A stretch of 64,000 bases of DNA from CBDESN01 sp965242495 (GTDB lineage Bacteria > Pseudomonadota > Alphaproteobacteria > MPNO01): NCBI GenBank assembly GCA_965242495.1, contig OZ251446.1, positions 2,666,001 through 2,730,000 of the forward strand, in the 5' to 3' direction. This document shows positions 34,933 through 43,055 of this stretch, one piece after another (the first letter of the stretch is position 1; every line of letters starts with the position of its first letter). Below the pieces are notes generated by a model. The model saw nothing but the letters and a program-made list of their open reading frames with translations. It did no database searches and had not been told where the DNA came from. The position numbers were made by a program, and so were the translations under genes.

Positions 34933-36231
34933 TCATCCGGCCATACAGGCGAGCCGATGACCGCGCCACAGATTGTGCGCCAGAGCGTGCAGCAACGCCA
35001 CCGCCCGCACCTTGGCAAGCCCGCGGACCACAAGGCGGCCCAATCCCCGTTGCTTGACGACGCCATTGACCCCCTCGACCCTCATGCGACGACGATAGAT
35101 CGTTTGCCCCGCCTCGCTCGCCATGCGGGCGCGCCAAGCCTGCAACGCAACCGGTTCGCCGGCGCGCCCGCGTTCACGACGGCGCACGCTCTCGGCTTTC
35201 GCCGCCTGTTTCACCGGAGCCGGCGGCGTGTAAACCTCCACCCCCTTCCCACCCAACGCCAGCACGTCCTTGCGCGCGCCATAGCGCGTATCCGCCAGCA
35301 AGCGCGCCGGGCGCGCGCCATAGCGCCGCTCGATCTGCTCAACCATCGAACCCGCCAAACCCGCGTCGTTGCGACGATCCGTCTCCTGGACCCCCACAAT
35401 GACGTGACTATCGGTGCTCACCGCCAATTGGAGATTGTACCCCGCCCCCACACCGCCGTCGGCAAACCGCATCCGGCGCGCCTGCGCATCCGTCGTCGAG
35501 ACCTTCGGCCCCGGCTTCTTCTTCTCCGCCTTCTTGTGCGTCCGAGACCGCCCCGCCTTCTCCGCGCGCAACGCCGCAAGCTGTTTCCGCGCCGCCGCAA
35601 CCTTCTCCGCAAGCTCGCGTTCGGCCCGCGCCCGCGCCGCGCGAAGACGCCGCGACCCGGCCGCCGGATCGCTCGCCAACTCCGACCTCAGCGCCGCAAC
35701 CCGTTCCCGCGCCGCCGCCTCGTAGCCCGACAAACCCCGCTCGCCGCGAAACGAACCCGAACCCGCGCTCGCTCGAACCTTCGTCCCGTCAACCGCCACC
35801 TCCTCCAAACTCACCATCCCCGACGCCACAAGCGCCGCCACCTGCTCGCTCAATAGACCATCCAGCACAACCCCATGCCCACCCCGGAAATCGCTCAGAC
35901 CATGGTAGTTCACTCGCACACCACCACACAGCCACCGATACGCCATGTCACTCTCGCACAGATGCGCAAGACGACGCGCCGAACCCACTCCCTCCAACGT
36001 CGCGTACAGCCACAACGCCAACAAAACCGCAGGGTCCGCCGCAGGCCGACCCGAACCATGCTCACGAGAACCGATCCGCGCATAAAACGCGCTCAGATCC
36101 ATGCCCGACACGAAACCCCAAACCACTCGCGCCCGATGATCCGGCGCAAGCGTCCCATCCAAATCCACCATCCGCCACTCCAACTGATGACGATCCGGGC
36201 GCATGCAGCGAGCACCTCCCACAACCGACAT
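34933..36231 (-). CDS. IS1182-type transposase
   Basis: 432-residue DDE transposase. The N-terminal DUF772-like domain contains YARIGSREHGSGRPAADPAVLLALWLYATLEGVGSARRLAHLCESDMAYRWLCGGV and the catalytic region begins EEVAVDGTKVRASAG. The middle is a charged coiled-coil-like stretch (about 175-245), then MRFADGGVGAGYNLQLAVST, LLADTRYGARKDVLAL and the C-terminal RRRMRVEGVNGVVKQRGLGRLVVRG with the likely catalytic Glu. The frame is intact. Terminal inverted repeats could not be fixed: both flanks carry similar inverted sequence (about 34737-34770 and 36284-36310), which may be either the ends or the dispersed repeat. Confidence 0.88.
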   Translation of the reverse strand: MSVVGGARCMRPDRHQLEWRMVDLDGTLAPDHRARVVWGFVSGMDLSAFYARIGSREHGSGRPAADPAVLLALWLYATLEGVGSARRLAHLCESDMAYRWLCGGVRVNYHGLSDFRGGHGVVLDGLLSEQVAALVASGMVSLEEVAVDGTKVRASAGSGSFRGERGLSGYEAAARERVAALRSELASDPAAGSRRLRAARARAERELAEKVAAARKQLAALRAEKAGRSRTHKKAEKKKPGPKVSTTDAQARRMRFADGGVGAGYNLQLAVSTDSHVIVGVQETDRRNDAGLAGSMVEQIERRYGARPARLLADTRYGARKDVLALGGKGVEVYTPPAPVKQAAKAESVRRRERGRAGEPVALQAWRARMASEAGQTIYRRRMRVEGVNGVVKQRGLGRLVVRGLAKVRAVALLHALAHNLWRGHRLACMAG

Positions 36232-36296
36232 AACAACCCTCCCTCACAAACCAACGACCAACCCACAGAATCACGACCCATCCCAAACGCCAAGGG

Positions 36297-36422
36297 GTTC
36301 TTCACACGCTCTTTCGCGGGAATGACGAGGGGGGGGAGGAGGCCGGGACATTGGCCCCAGGAAGGCCATCGGCCCGAGGCGGATACGTCGGATTTCTTCA
36401 CACACTCGAAAGCGGGAATCCA
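36297..36422 (+). repeat. Dispersed repeat array right of the transposase
   Basis: Three units in plus orientation. Unit-2 copies are at 36297-36326 (GTTCTTCACACGCTCTTTCG then CGGGAATGAC) and 36391-36422 (GATTTCTTCACACACTCGAA then AGCGGGAATCC). A unit-1 copy lies between them at about 36345-36385 (AGGAAGGCCATCGGCCCGAG). The same units occur inverted at 34632-34750. Confidence 0.75.
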
Positions 36423-36451
36423 TTCCTGGATACGCAGAGCGAATTTTTCGC

Positions 36452-36480
36452 TTGACATTTCGGATCGTCTGTGTTAGAGT
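36452..36480 (+). promoter_or_regulatory. Near-consensus sigma-70 promoter
   Basis: TTGACA at 36452-36457 and TAGAGT at 36475-36480 with an exact 17-bp spacer. This is the strongest promoter-like sequence in the window. A start near 36487 would give a leader beginning about 25 nt before the hairpin at 36511. It points towards rimP, 780 bp away, and could drive either the rimP-nusA-infB operon or a short RNA. Confidence 0.65.
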
Positions 36481-36510
36481 CCCTCCACAATCGACAATAC
36501 GAACGCGACC

Positions 36511-36542
36511 GAAGCCCTGCGGCCCGCCCCGCAGGGTTCTTC
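36511..36542 (+). ncRNA. Leader hairpin downstream of the promoter
   Basis: CCCTGCGG (36515-36522) pairs perfectly with CCGCAGGG (36529-36536) around a 6-nt loop, and GAAG/CTTC extends the stem outside it. The T-rich GGTTCTTC follows only weakly, so it may be an attenuator, a processed small RNA of about 55 nt, or the 5' end of a longer leader. GGGAG and ATG follow at 36554-36567. No Rfam family recognised. Confidence 0.45.
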
Positions 36543-36701
36543 GTCGCCCGGAAGGGAGTTTCCCATGAGCTGCCTCCCTGCAACCGTAGATCGTGTGCGC
36601 GACGTCGCATATGCCGCCCCGCTCCACCGGCCCGGACCCGGGCAAGGCAAGGCGGCCTGGATGCCGCGGCCCGCCGGCAAGTGGTTTCGGAGCGCGAATC
36701 G

Positions 36702-36770
36702 CCCCTGGTTTTCGCCTGGTTTGGCCCCGGTTTCGGCCGGTTTTCGCCCTGCTTTTTCCCTGCTTTTTCG
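36702..36770 (+). repeat. Degenerate 10-12-bp tandem repeat
   Basis: Six successive imperfect units of the form CC(T/C)GGTTTTCG or CCCTGCTTTTTC: CCCTGGTTTTCG, CCTGGTTTGGC, CCCGGTTTCGG, CCGGTTTTCG, CCCTGCTTTTTC, CCTGCTTTTTCG. The T runs fall in phase with the unit, so the DNA may be bent. No coding interpretation is convincing in either direction. Confidence 0.6.
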
Positions 36771-36930
36771 TCGTAACCCATTGGAATACAACGATACTGC
36801 GATTTTTCGTCGACGCCGCGGCCTCGGGCGCGCCCACGGCCCCGCCCGGCCGCCGGCCGGCATGGTCCGGAATCCGAGGCGAACGTCCTGCAATCGGAGA
36901 TTGTATTGCGTCGCTCTGAAATACCGGCCT

Positions 36931-37062
36931 GTGACGACGGTCCGAGGGAGGCCATCGGTTCGCGGCGGATGCGCCGACGATTCGTCATTCCCCCGGTCGA
37001 GCCGGGGCGGTCTCCGCGAACGGCCCCCTTCGTCATTCCCGCGAAAGCGGGAATCCATTTCG
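36931..37062 (+). repeat. Dispersed repeat cluster upstream of rimP
   Basis: A unit-1 copy at 36931-36972 (GTGACGACGGTCCGAGGGAG then GCCATCGGTTCGCGGCGG), then CGTCATTCCCCCGGTCGAGC with a CCCCG/CGGGG stem near 36990-37006, then the hairpin ATTCCCGC-GAAA-GCGGGAAT at 37035-37054. The last is an 8-bp perfect stem with a GNRA tetraloop and is a common alphaproteobacterial intergenic repeat core. Confidence 0.75.
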
Positions 37063-37217
37063 GACGAAGCCTCCTCGCCGTGGATGAATTTCATGGATAA
37101 GCAGGAACGCATGACTCTTGGCGTCGCCCGTGTGGAAAACGCTTGCCGCCGCGGGCCCGGCGGAGGTATGTTGCGGGCGACGATCGGTTGGCCCTCGCGA
37201 GGGGCGGTAAGGGTAAG

Positions 37218-37239
37218 GTGGGCTCGCGGCCCGCTTTTT
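37218..37239 (+). terminator. Terminator-like hairpin in the rimP leader
   Basis: GTGGGC (37218-37223) pairs with GCCCGC (37229-37234) around a 5-nt loop, followed directly by TTTTT (37235-37239) and TTT further on. It ends 24 bp before the rimP start. The position suggests transcription attenuation of the rimP-nusA-infB operon; NusA, encoded in that operon, affects such hairpins. Confidence 0.6.
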
Positions 37240-37263
37240 GTTTGGGCGGCGCTCGGACGGCGG

Positions 37264-37758
37264 ATGAACTGGACCAGGGATCGGATTGTGGAGGTCGAGC
37301 GGCTGGTCGCGCCCGTGCTCGACGGCATGGGCTTCGAACTGGTGCGCGTGCGGTCGAGCGGCGGGCGACGGCCGACATTGCAGATCATGGCCGAGCCGGC
37401 TGACCGCCGCCCCATGACCGTCGACGACTGCGCGGCGATCAGCCGGAACGTCTCGGCGGTCCTCGACGTGGACGACCCGTTCGTCGGCGCCTATACGCTG
37501 GAAGTCAGCTCGCCCGGGCTCGACCGGCCGCTGGTCCGCAAGGAGGATTACTGCCGCTTCGCGGGCTGTCAGGCGCGCATCGAAACCCACCGGCCGATCG
37601 ACGGCCGGCGGCGGTTCAAGGGGCGTCTCGCCGGGCTGCGCGGCGAGACGATCGCCATCGACTGCGGCGGCGTCCGGGCGGACATTCCGCTGGACGACGT
37701 GGCGCGCGCCAAATTGCTGCCGACCGACGAACCTGCGGCCGCGCACGGAAACGGATAG
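37264..37758 (+). CDS. rimP: Ribosome maturation factor RimP
   Basis: 30S assembly factor, 164 residues. The start MNWTRDRIVEVERLVAPVLDGMGFELVRVR and the segments LQIMAEPADRRPMTVDDCAAISRNVSAVLDVDDPF and YTLEVSSPGLDRPLVRKEDYCRFAG are the standard RimP N-domain pattern; an SH3-like C-domain follows. The ATG at 37264 is chosen by family alignment, because the same frame is open far upstream. First gene of the conserved operon, 7 bp ahead of nusA. Confidence 0.95.
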   Translation: MNWTRDRIVEVERLVAPVLDGMGFELVRVRSSGGRRPTLQIMAEPADRRPMTVDDCAAISRNVSAVLDVDDPFVGAYTLEVSSPGLDRPLVRKEDYCRFAGCQARIETHRPIDGRRRFKGRLAGLRGETIAIDCGGVRADIPLDDVARAKLLPTDEPAAAHGNG

Positions 37759-37765
37759 GAACGAG

Positions 37766-39397
37766 ATGGACGCCGAACCGACCCCAGCCCCCGGCTACGA
37801 CCGGCTCGAACTGCTCCATGTCGCGGATGCGGTCGCGCGCGAAAAGTCGATCGACCGCGAGGAGGTCCTCGACGCGATGGAGCAGGCGATCCAGAAGGCG
37901 GCGCGATCCAAATACGGCCTGGAGCACGACGTCCGCGCCGAGGTCGACCGCAAGAGCGGCGAGATCCGCCTGGCGCGTTATCTGGAGGTCGCCGAGGAGA
38001 TCGAGAACGAGGTGACGCAGATCACCCTCGCCGCGGCGCGGACGAAGAAGCCGGACGCCGAGATCGGCGACTTTCTGGTCGATGCCCTGCCGCCGATCGA
38101 CTTCGGACGGATCGCGGCGCAGACCGCCAAGCAGGTGATCGTCCAAAAGGTCCGCGAGGCCGAGCGGCAGCGCCAGTACGACGAATACAAGGATCGCGTG
38201 GGCGAGATCGTCAACGGCATCGTCAAGCGGGTCGAGTTCGGCAACGGGACCATCGATCTGGGACGGGCCGAGGCGATCCTGCGCCGCGACGAGATGATCC
38301 CGCGCGAATCCTTCCGCCCTGGCGACCGGGTGCGCGCCTATATCTACGACGTGCGCTCCGAGCTGCGCGGTCCGCAGATCTTCCTGTCCCGCACCCATCC
38401 GCAATTCATGGCCCGGCTGTTCGGCCAGGAGGTCCCCGAGATCTACGACCGGATCATCGAGATCCGGTCGGTGGCGCGCGATCCGGGCAGCCGGGCCAAG
38501 ATCGCCGTCGTCTCCAACGACTCCAGCATCGATCCGGTGGGCGCCTGCGTCGGGATGCGCGGCAGTCGGGTGCAGGCGGTGGTCGGCGAGTTGCAGGGCG
38601 AGAAGATCGACATCATCCAATGGTCGCCCGACGCCGCGACCTTCATCGTCAACGCCCTCGCTCCGGCCGAGGTCACCAAGGTCGTGCTCGACGAGGAGCA
38701 GCGCCGCATCGACGTCGTCGTCCCCGACGAACAGCTCAGCCTGGCGATCGGCCGGCGCGGCCAGAACGTGCGTCTCGCCTCGCAGCTCAGCCGCTGGGAG
38801 ATCGTCATCCTCACCGAGGACGAGGAGTCGGAGCGCCGGCAGGAGGAGTTCCGCAGCCGGTCGCAAATGTTCATCGACGCCCTCGACGTGGACGACGTGC
38901 TGGCGCATCTCCTGGTCACCGAAGGGTTCTCTACGGTCGAAGACGTAGCGTTCGTCCCCGTCGGCGACCTGTTGAGCATCGAAGGATTCGACGAAGGCAT
39001 CGCCGGCGAACTCCGCGGCCGCGCGCAGGCGTTCCTCGCCGAACGGGAGAAGCGGGACACGGCGCGTCGGCGCGAACTCGGCGTCGACGACGAGCTCGCC
39101 GGAGTGCCCGGTCTGACCGCGGCGATGCTGGTGACCCTCGGCGAACAGGGCGTCACGACGCGCGACGACTTCGCCGGCCTGTCGTCGGACGAGCTGATCG
39201 ACCCGGAGGAAGGCGTGCTGCGCGATTACGGCCTGACCGACGCCGATGCCGACGCCGTGATCATGGCGGCGCGGGCGCATTGGTTCGAGGGCGAGGAGCC
39301 GGACGAGCCGGACGAGCCGGCCGACGCCCCCGAAGCCGATGCGGCGGACGCGGCGGAGGCCGCCGCATCGGCCGAGACTTCGGATGCGGGCGCGTGA
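37766..39397 (+). CDS. nusA: Transcription termination/antitermination factor NusA
   Basis: 543 residues. The N-terminal RNA-polymerase-binding domain (LLHVADAVAREKSIDREEVLDAMEQAIQKAAR), S1 domain (about 135-205), KH1 and KH2 (GACVGMRGSRVQAVVGELQGEKIDIIQW; LAIGRRGQNVRLASQLSRWEI) are in the usual order. C-terminal helix-hairpin-helix repeats follow, then an acidic Asp/Glu/Ala-rich tail of about 40 residues, typical of alphaproteobacteria. Controls pausing, Rho-dependent and intrinsic termination. Confidence 0.96.
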   Translation: MDAEPTPAPGYDRLELLHVADAVAREKSIDREEVLDAMEQAIQKAARSKYGLEHDVRAEVDRKSGEIRLARYLEVAEEIENEVTQITLAAARTKKPDAEIGDFLVDALPPIDFGRIAAQTAKQVIVQKVREAERQRQYDEYKDRVGEIVNGIVKRVEFGNGTIDLGRAEAILRRDEMIPRESFRPGDRVRAYIYDVRSELRGPQIFLSRTHPQFMARLFGQEVPEIYDRIIEIRSVARDPGSRAKIAVVSNDSSIDPVGACVGMRGSRVQAVVGELQGEKIDIIQWSPDAATFIVNALAPAEVTKVVLDEEQRRIDVVVPDEQLSLAIGRRGQNVRLASQLSRWEIVILTEDEESERRQEEFRSRSQMFIDALDVDDVLAHLLVTEGFSTVEDVAFVPVGDLLSIEGFDEGIAGELRGRAQAFLAEREKRDTARRRELGVDDELAGVPGLTAAMLVTLGEQGVTTRDDFAGLSSDELIDPEEGVLRDYGLTDADADAVIMAARAHWFEGEEPDEPDEPADAPEADAADAAEAAASAETSDAGA

Positions 39398-40013
39398 GCC
39401 GGGCGCGCCCGGGGCGGCGCGGGCGCGCCGCTGCATCGTCACGCGCGAGTCGCTGCCGGAGCCGCGGCTGATCCGCTTCGTCCTCGCCCCCGACGGCCGG
39501 GTGACGCCCGACCTCGCCCGCAAGCTGCCGGGGCGCGGATTGTGGTTGTCCGCGCGCCGCGATATAGTGGACCGCGCCTGCGCCGGGAACCTGTTCGCGA
39601 AGGCGGGCCGTCGGCGCGCGGTCGTCGTCGACGGCCTGTCGGACCGGATCGAGGGGCTGCTCGTCGGGCGGTGCCTGGAGCTGATCGGTTTGGCGCGCCG
39701 GGCGGGACAGGCGGTCGCCGGGTTCGAGAAGGCGAGGGCGCGGCTGCGGCGCGACGGCCGCGCGCTGGTTGTGGCGGCGGCGGACGGCGCCCCCGCCGGG
39801 CGCGCGAAGATGGCCGCGCTGGCGCCCGGCCGCGCGGTCGTGGATCTGCTGACCGCGGCCGAGCTCGGCTCCGTGTTCGGGCGCGGCGCGGTCGTTCATG
39901 CCGCGGTCGACGGCGGGCGGTTGGCGGAGCGTCTGGCGGACGAGGCCGGCCGCCTGTCCGGGTTTCGCGGCTCGCCGGACGTCGGCCCGCCGGATGTGGG
40001 AAGGTTGGACTGA
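39384..40013 (+). CDS. YlxR (DUF448)-L7Ae fusion RNA-binding protein
   Basis: 209 residues. The N-terminal YlxR part has ARRCIVTRESLPEPRLIRFVLAPDGRVTPDLARKLPGRGLWLSARRDIVDRA; the C-terminal part (LELIGLARRAGQAVAGFEKARARLRRDG...) is L7Ae/YlxQ-like. In Bacillus these are two genes (ylxR, ylxQ) between nusA and infB; alphaproteobacteria carry them fused. The ATG at 39384 overlaps the nusA end by 14 bp. Probably binds RNA in the translation/transcription apparatus; exact role unknown. Confidence 0.9.
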   Translation: MRAREPGAPGAARARRCIVTRESLPEPRLIRFVLAPDGRVTPDLARKLPGRGLWLSARRDIVDRACAGNLFAKAGRRRAVVVDGLSDRIEGLLVGRCLELIGLARRAGQAVAGFEKARARLRRDGRALVVAAADGAPAGRAKMAALAPGRAVVDLLTAAELGSVFGRGAVVHAAVDGGRLAERLADEAGRLSGFRGSPDVGPPDVGRLD

Positions 40014-40019
40014 ACTGAC

Positions 40020-42617
40020 ATGACCGAACAGATCGAAGACCAGACCGGCAAGAAGACGCTCAGCCTGTCGCGCCCCGGACGGCTGGAGATCAGGAAGACG
40101 GTCGATGCCGGTCAGATCCGGCAGAGCTTCTCGCACGGACGCACCAAACCCGTGTCGGTCGAGGTGCGCCGCAAGCGAACCTACACCCAGGCCGCCGACG
40201 GCGGCATGACGGAGGTCAAACGCAGCGGGCCGCTCGGCATCGGCGAGGCGCCGGAGGCCGCCGCCGCCGCGGCGCAGCAGGCGGTTGCGGCCCCCAGAAC
40301 CCTGACCGAGGAGGAGAGGGCGGCGCGGGCGCGGGCGCTCTCCGGCGCCCGACAGGCCGATGTCGAGGCGGCGATCGTCGCCGAAGAGGAGGCCCGGCAG
40401 GCGCGCGAGCTCGAGGCGGAGGCGCGGCGTCAGGCCGAGGAGGAAGCCAAGCGCCGCGAAGAGGAGGAGGCCAAGCGGCGCCAGGAGGAGGAAGAGCGCC
40501 GCCGCGCCGAAGAGGAAGCGGCGCGCAAGGCCGCCGAGCAGGCCGCCCGGCTCGAGGCGCGCGAAGGGCAGGGGACGCCGGCGGCGCGGCGTCAGGCCCA
40601 ACTCCGCCTCGTCGAAGGCGGGGCGGAGGGGCCGCGCGCCGAGAGCGAGGAGGACAAGGCCGCGCGCGGCCGTCGGCCCGGCCGGCCCGACCCGGCGAGG
40701 CGGCTGGCGCCCAAGCGCGGCGAACAGCGCCGCCGCGCCGGCAAGCTCACCGTGGCCCAGGCTCTCGACGACGACGAACGCGCGCGCAGCCTCGCTTCGC
40801 TGCGCCGCGCGCGCGAACGCGAACGACGGGCGCAGAGGGGGCCCGAGGAGGCCGTCAAGGTCGTCCGCGAGGTCGTCGTCCCCGAGACCATCCCTGTCCA
40901 GGAGCTGGCCAACCGGATGGCCGAGCGCAGCGTCGACGTGATCAAGGCGCTGATGAAGATCGGCGTGATGGCGACCGCGGCGCAGGCCGTCGATGCCGAC
41001 ACCGCCGAACTCGTGGTCGCCGAGTTCGGGCACCGGATCAAGCGGGTGAGCGAGGCCGACGTGGAGATCGGCATTCGCGGCGAGGACGACTCCGAACGAA
41101 CCCTGGCGCCGCGCCCGCCGGTGGTGACCGTGATGGGCCATGTCGATCACGGCAAGACCTCGCTGCTCGACGCGCTGCGCTCGACCGACGTCGTCGCCGG
41201 CGAGGCGGGCGGGATCACCCAGCATATCGGCGCCTATCAGCTGCGGACCGAAACGGACCAGCGCATCACCTTCATCGACACGCCGGGCCACGAAGCCTTC
41301 ACGGCGATGCGCGCCCGCGGTGCCACCGTCACCGACGTGGTCGTGCTGGTGGTCGCCGCCGACGACGGGGTCATGCCGCAGACGGTCGAGGCGATCGACC
41401 ACGCCAAGGCCGCTTCGGTGCCGATCATCGTCGCGATCAACAAGATCGACCACCCCGACGCCGACACGACGCGGGTCCGCAACGAGCTGCTGCGCCACGA
41501 GCTCGTCGTCGAGGAGCTGGGCGGCGACGTGCTCGCGGTCGAGGTCTCGGCCAAGGAGCGCGCCAATCTCGACAAGCTGGAGGAGGCGATTCTGCTCCAG
41601 GCCGAGGTGCTCGAACTCAAGTCGAACCCGGATCGGGCGGCGGACGGCGTGGTCGTCGAGGCCCGGCTGGAGAGCGGCCGCGGCGCCGTCGCGACGCTGC
41701 TGGTCCAGCGCGGCACTCTCGCCGTCGGCGACATCGTCGTCGCCGGCCGGGAATGGGGCCGGGTGCGGGCGTTGCTGGACGATTCGGGCGCGCGGGTCGA
41801 TGCGGCTCCGCCGTCGATGCCGGTCGAGGTGTTGGGGCTCAACGGCACGCCGCAAGCGGGCGACGAGTTCGCGGTGGTCGACAACGAGGCGCGCGCGCGA
41901 GAGATCGCGGCCTTCCGCGCCCGCCGCGACCGGGCCGCGCAGGCGAGCGCCGCCCCGCGCGGAAGCCTCGAAGAGATCTTCTCCCGCATCGACGCCGGCG
42001 AGGCCAAGGAGCTTCCCGTCATCGTCAAGGCCGACACGCAGGGTTCGGTCGAAGCCATCCAGGCGAGCGGCCAGAAGCTCGGCACCGACGAGGTGAAGGT
42101 GCGCGTCCTGCATTCGGGCGTCGGCGGCATCAACGAATCCGACGTGACGCTGGCCATGGCGTCGGGGGCCATGGTCCTCGGCTTCAACGTCCGCGCCAAC
42201 CGGCAGGCGCGCGACCTGGCGACGCGGGAGCGTATCGACATCCGCTACTACTCGATCATCTATCAGGTGGTCGACGATCTGCGCGACATGCTGAGCGGCA
42301 TGTTGGCGCCGATGGCGCGCGAAACCATTCTCGGCAACGCCGCCATCCAGGAAGTCTTCAACATCAGCAACGTCGGCAAGGTCGCGGGTTGCCGCGTGAC
42401 CGACGGCGTCGTCAAGCGCGGCGCGCGGGTCCGGCTGCTGCGGGACAACGTCGTCGTCCACGACGGGACCCTGTCTACCCTCCGGCGGTTCAAGGACGAC
42501 GTGCGCGAGGTCCGCGACGGGTTCGAGTGCGGCATGTCGTTCGACAATTACGGCGACGTGAAGATCGGCGACGTGATCGAATGCTACGAGGTCGAGGAGG
42601 TGGCCCGGCGGCTGTGA
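40020..42617 (+). CDS. infB: Translation initiation factor IF-2
   Basis: 865 residues. A short IF2-associated N-terminal motif (KTLSLSRPGRLEIRKTVDAGQIRQSFSHGR) precedes a long Glu/Ala/Arg-rich coiled coil (about 100-210). The IF2_N domain follows, then the GTPase domain with GHVDHGKTSLLD, DTPGHEAFTAMRARG and NKID, and domains II-IV to the end. Positions fMet-tRNA on the 30S subunit. Starts 6 bp after the YlxR gene. Confidence 0.97.
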   Translation: MTEQIEDQTGKKTLSLSRPGRLEIRKTVDAGQIRQSFSHGRTKPVSVEVRRKRTYTQAADGGMTEVKRSGPLGIGEAPEAAAAAAQQAVAAPRTLTEEERAARARALSGARQADVEAAIVAEEEARQARELEAEARRQAEEEAKRREEEEAKRRQEEEERRRAEEEAARKAAEQAARLEAREGQGTPAARRQAQLRLVEGGAEGPRAESEEDKAARGRRPGRPDPARRLAPKRGEQRRRAGKLTVAQALDDDERARSLASLRRARERERRAQRGPEEAVKVVREVVVPETIPVQELANRMAERSVDVIKALMKIGVMATAAQAVDADTAELVVAEFGHRIKRVSEADVEIGIRGEDDSERTLAPRPPVVTVMGHVDHGKTSLLDALRSTDVVAGEAGGITQHIGAYQLRTETDQRITFIDTPGHEAFTAMRARGATVTDVVVLVVAADDGVMPQTVEAIDHAKAASVPIIVAINKIDHPDADTTRVRNELLRHELVVEELGGDVLAVEVSAKERANLDKLEEAILLQAEVLELKSNPDRAADGVVVEARLESGRGAVATLLVQRGTLAVGDIVVAGREWGRVRALLDDSGARVDAAPPSMPVEVLGLNGTPQAGDEFAVVDNEARAREIAAFRARRDRAAQASAAPRGSLEEIFSRIDAGEAKELPVIVKADTQGSVEAIQASGQKLGTDEVKVRVLHSGVGGINESDVTLAMASGAMVLGFNVRANRQARDLATRERIDIRYYSIIYQVVDDLRDMLSGMLAPMARETILGNAAIQEVFNISNVGKVAGCRVTDGVVKRGARVRLLRDNVVVHDGTLSTLRRFKDDVREVRDGFECGMSFDNYGDVKIGDVIECYEVEEVARRL

Positions 42618-42650
42618 GCGGCGGCCGCGCAGCGCGCGGACGCCCCCGGC

Positions 42651-43055
42651 ATGGCGAGCGGCCGCGACCGCGCGCGAGGGGACCGCGGCCAGCCGTCGGT
42701 CCGCCAGCTCCGCGTCGGCGAGACGCTGCGCCAGGCGCTGTCCGCGGCGCTCGAACGAGGCGCGGTCCGCGACTCCGACGCCGCCGGCGTCCCGATCACC
42801 GTGACCGAGGTGCGGATGAGCGCCGATCTGCGGACCGCGACGGCCTATGTCATGCCGTTGGGCGGCGACGGCGGCGACCGGGTCCTGGCCGCTCTCCGCC
42901 GCGCCGCGCCGGCGCTGCGCCGGGCGATGGGGCGGGCGGTGGCGCTCAAATACGTCCCCGGGCTTCGCATCGAGATCGATTCCTCCTTCGACCGGGCGAT
43001 GCGGATCGACCGGCTGCTCGCTCGCGCGCGCGGCGGGCCCGGCGATGCGGGCTAA
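42651..43055 (+). CDS. rbfA: Ribosome-binding factor A
   Basis: 134 residues. 30S maturation and cold-shock factor with a KH-like fold: SVRQLRVGETLRQALSAALERGAV, ITVTEVRMSADLRTATAYVMPLGGDGG, MGRAVALKYVPGLRIEIDSSFDRAMRIDRLL. Lies between infB and truB as usual, with its last codons overlapping the truB start by 11 bp. Confidence 0.94.
   Translation: MASGRDRARGDRGQPSVRQLRVGETLRQALSAALERGAVRDSDAAGVPITVTEVRMSADLRTATAYVMPLGGDGGDRVLAALRRAAPALRRAMGRAVALKYVPGLRIEIDSSFDRAMRIDRLLARARGGPGDAG

Larger units (their letters stand above)
36232..37263. other. 1-kb gene-poor stretch between transposase and rimP
   Basis: Holds three repeat clusters, a consensus promoter, a leader hairpin, a degenerate tandem repeat and a terminator-like hairpin (listed separately). 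One plus frame stays open from ATG 36565 (GGGAG upstream, MSCLPATVDRVRDVAY...) into rimP, but it runs through repeats and low-complexity sequence, so I do not treat it as a gene. A short leader peptide limited to its first codons cannot be excluded. Confidence 0.6.

Noticed and set aside
34632..37062. CRISPR array
   Set aside because: Repeats are irregularly spaced, occur in both orientations and lack uniform spacers or cas genes.
36565..37263. Long plus-strand frame open in phase with rimP
   Set aside because: It crosses dispersed repeats and a tandem array and shows no protein-like conservation; RimP homologues start at 37264.
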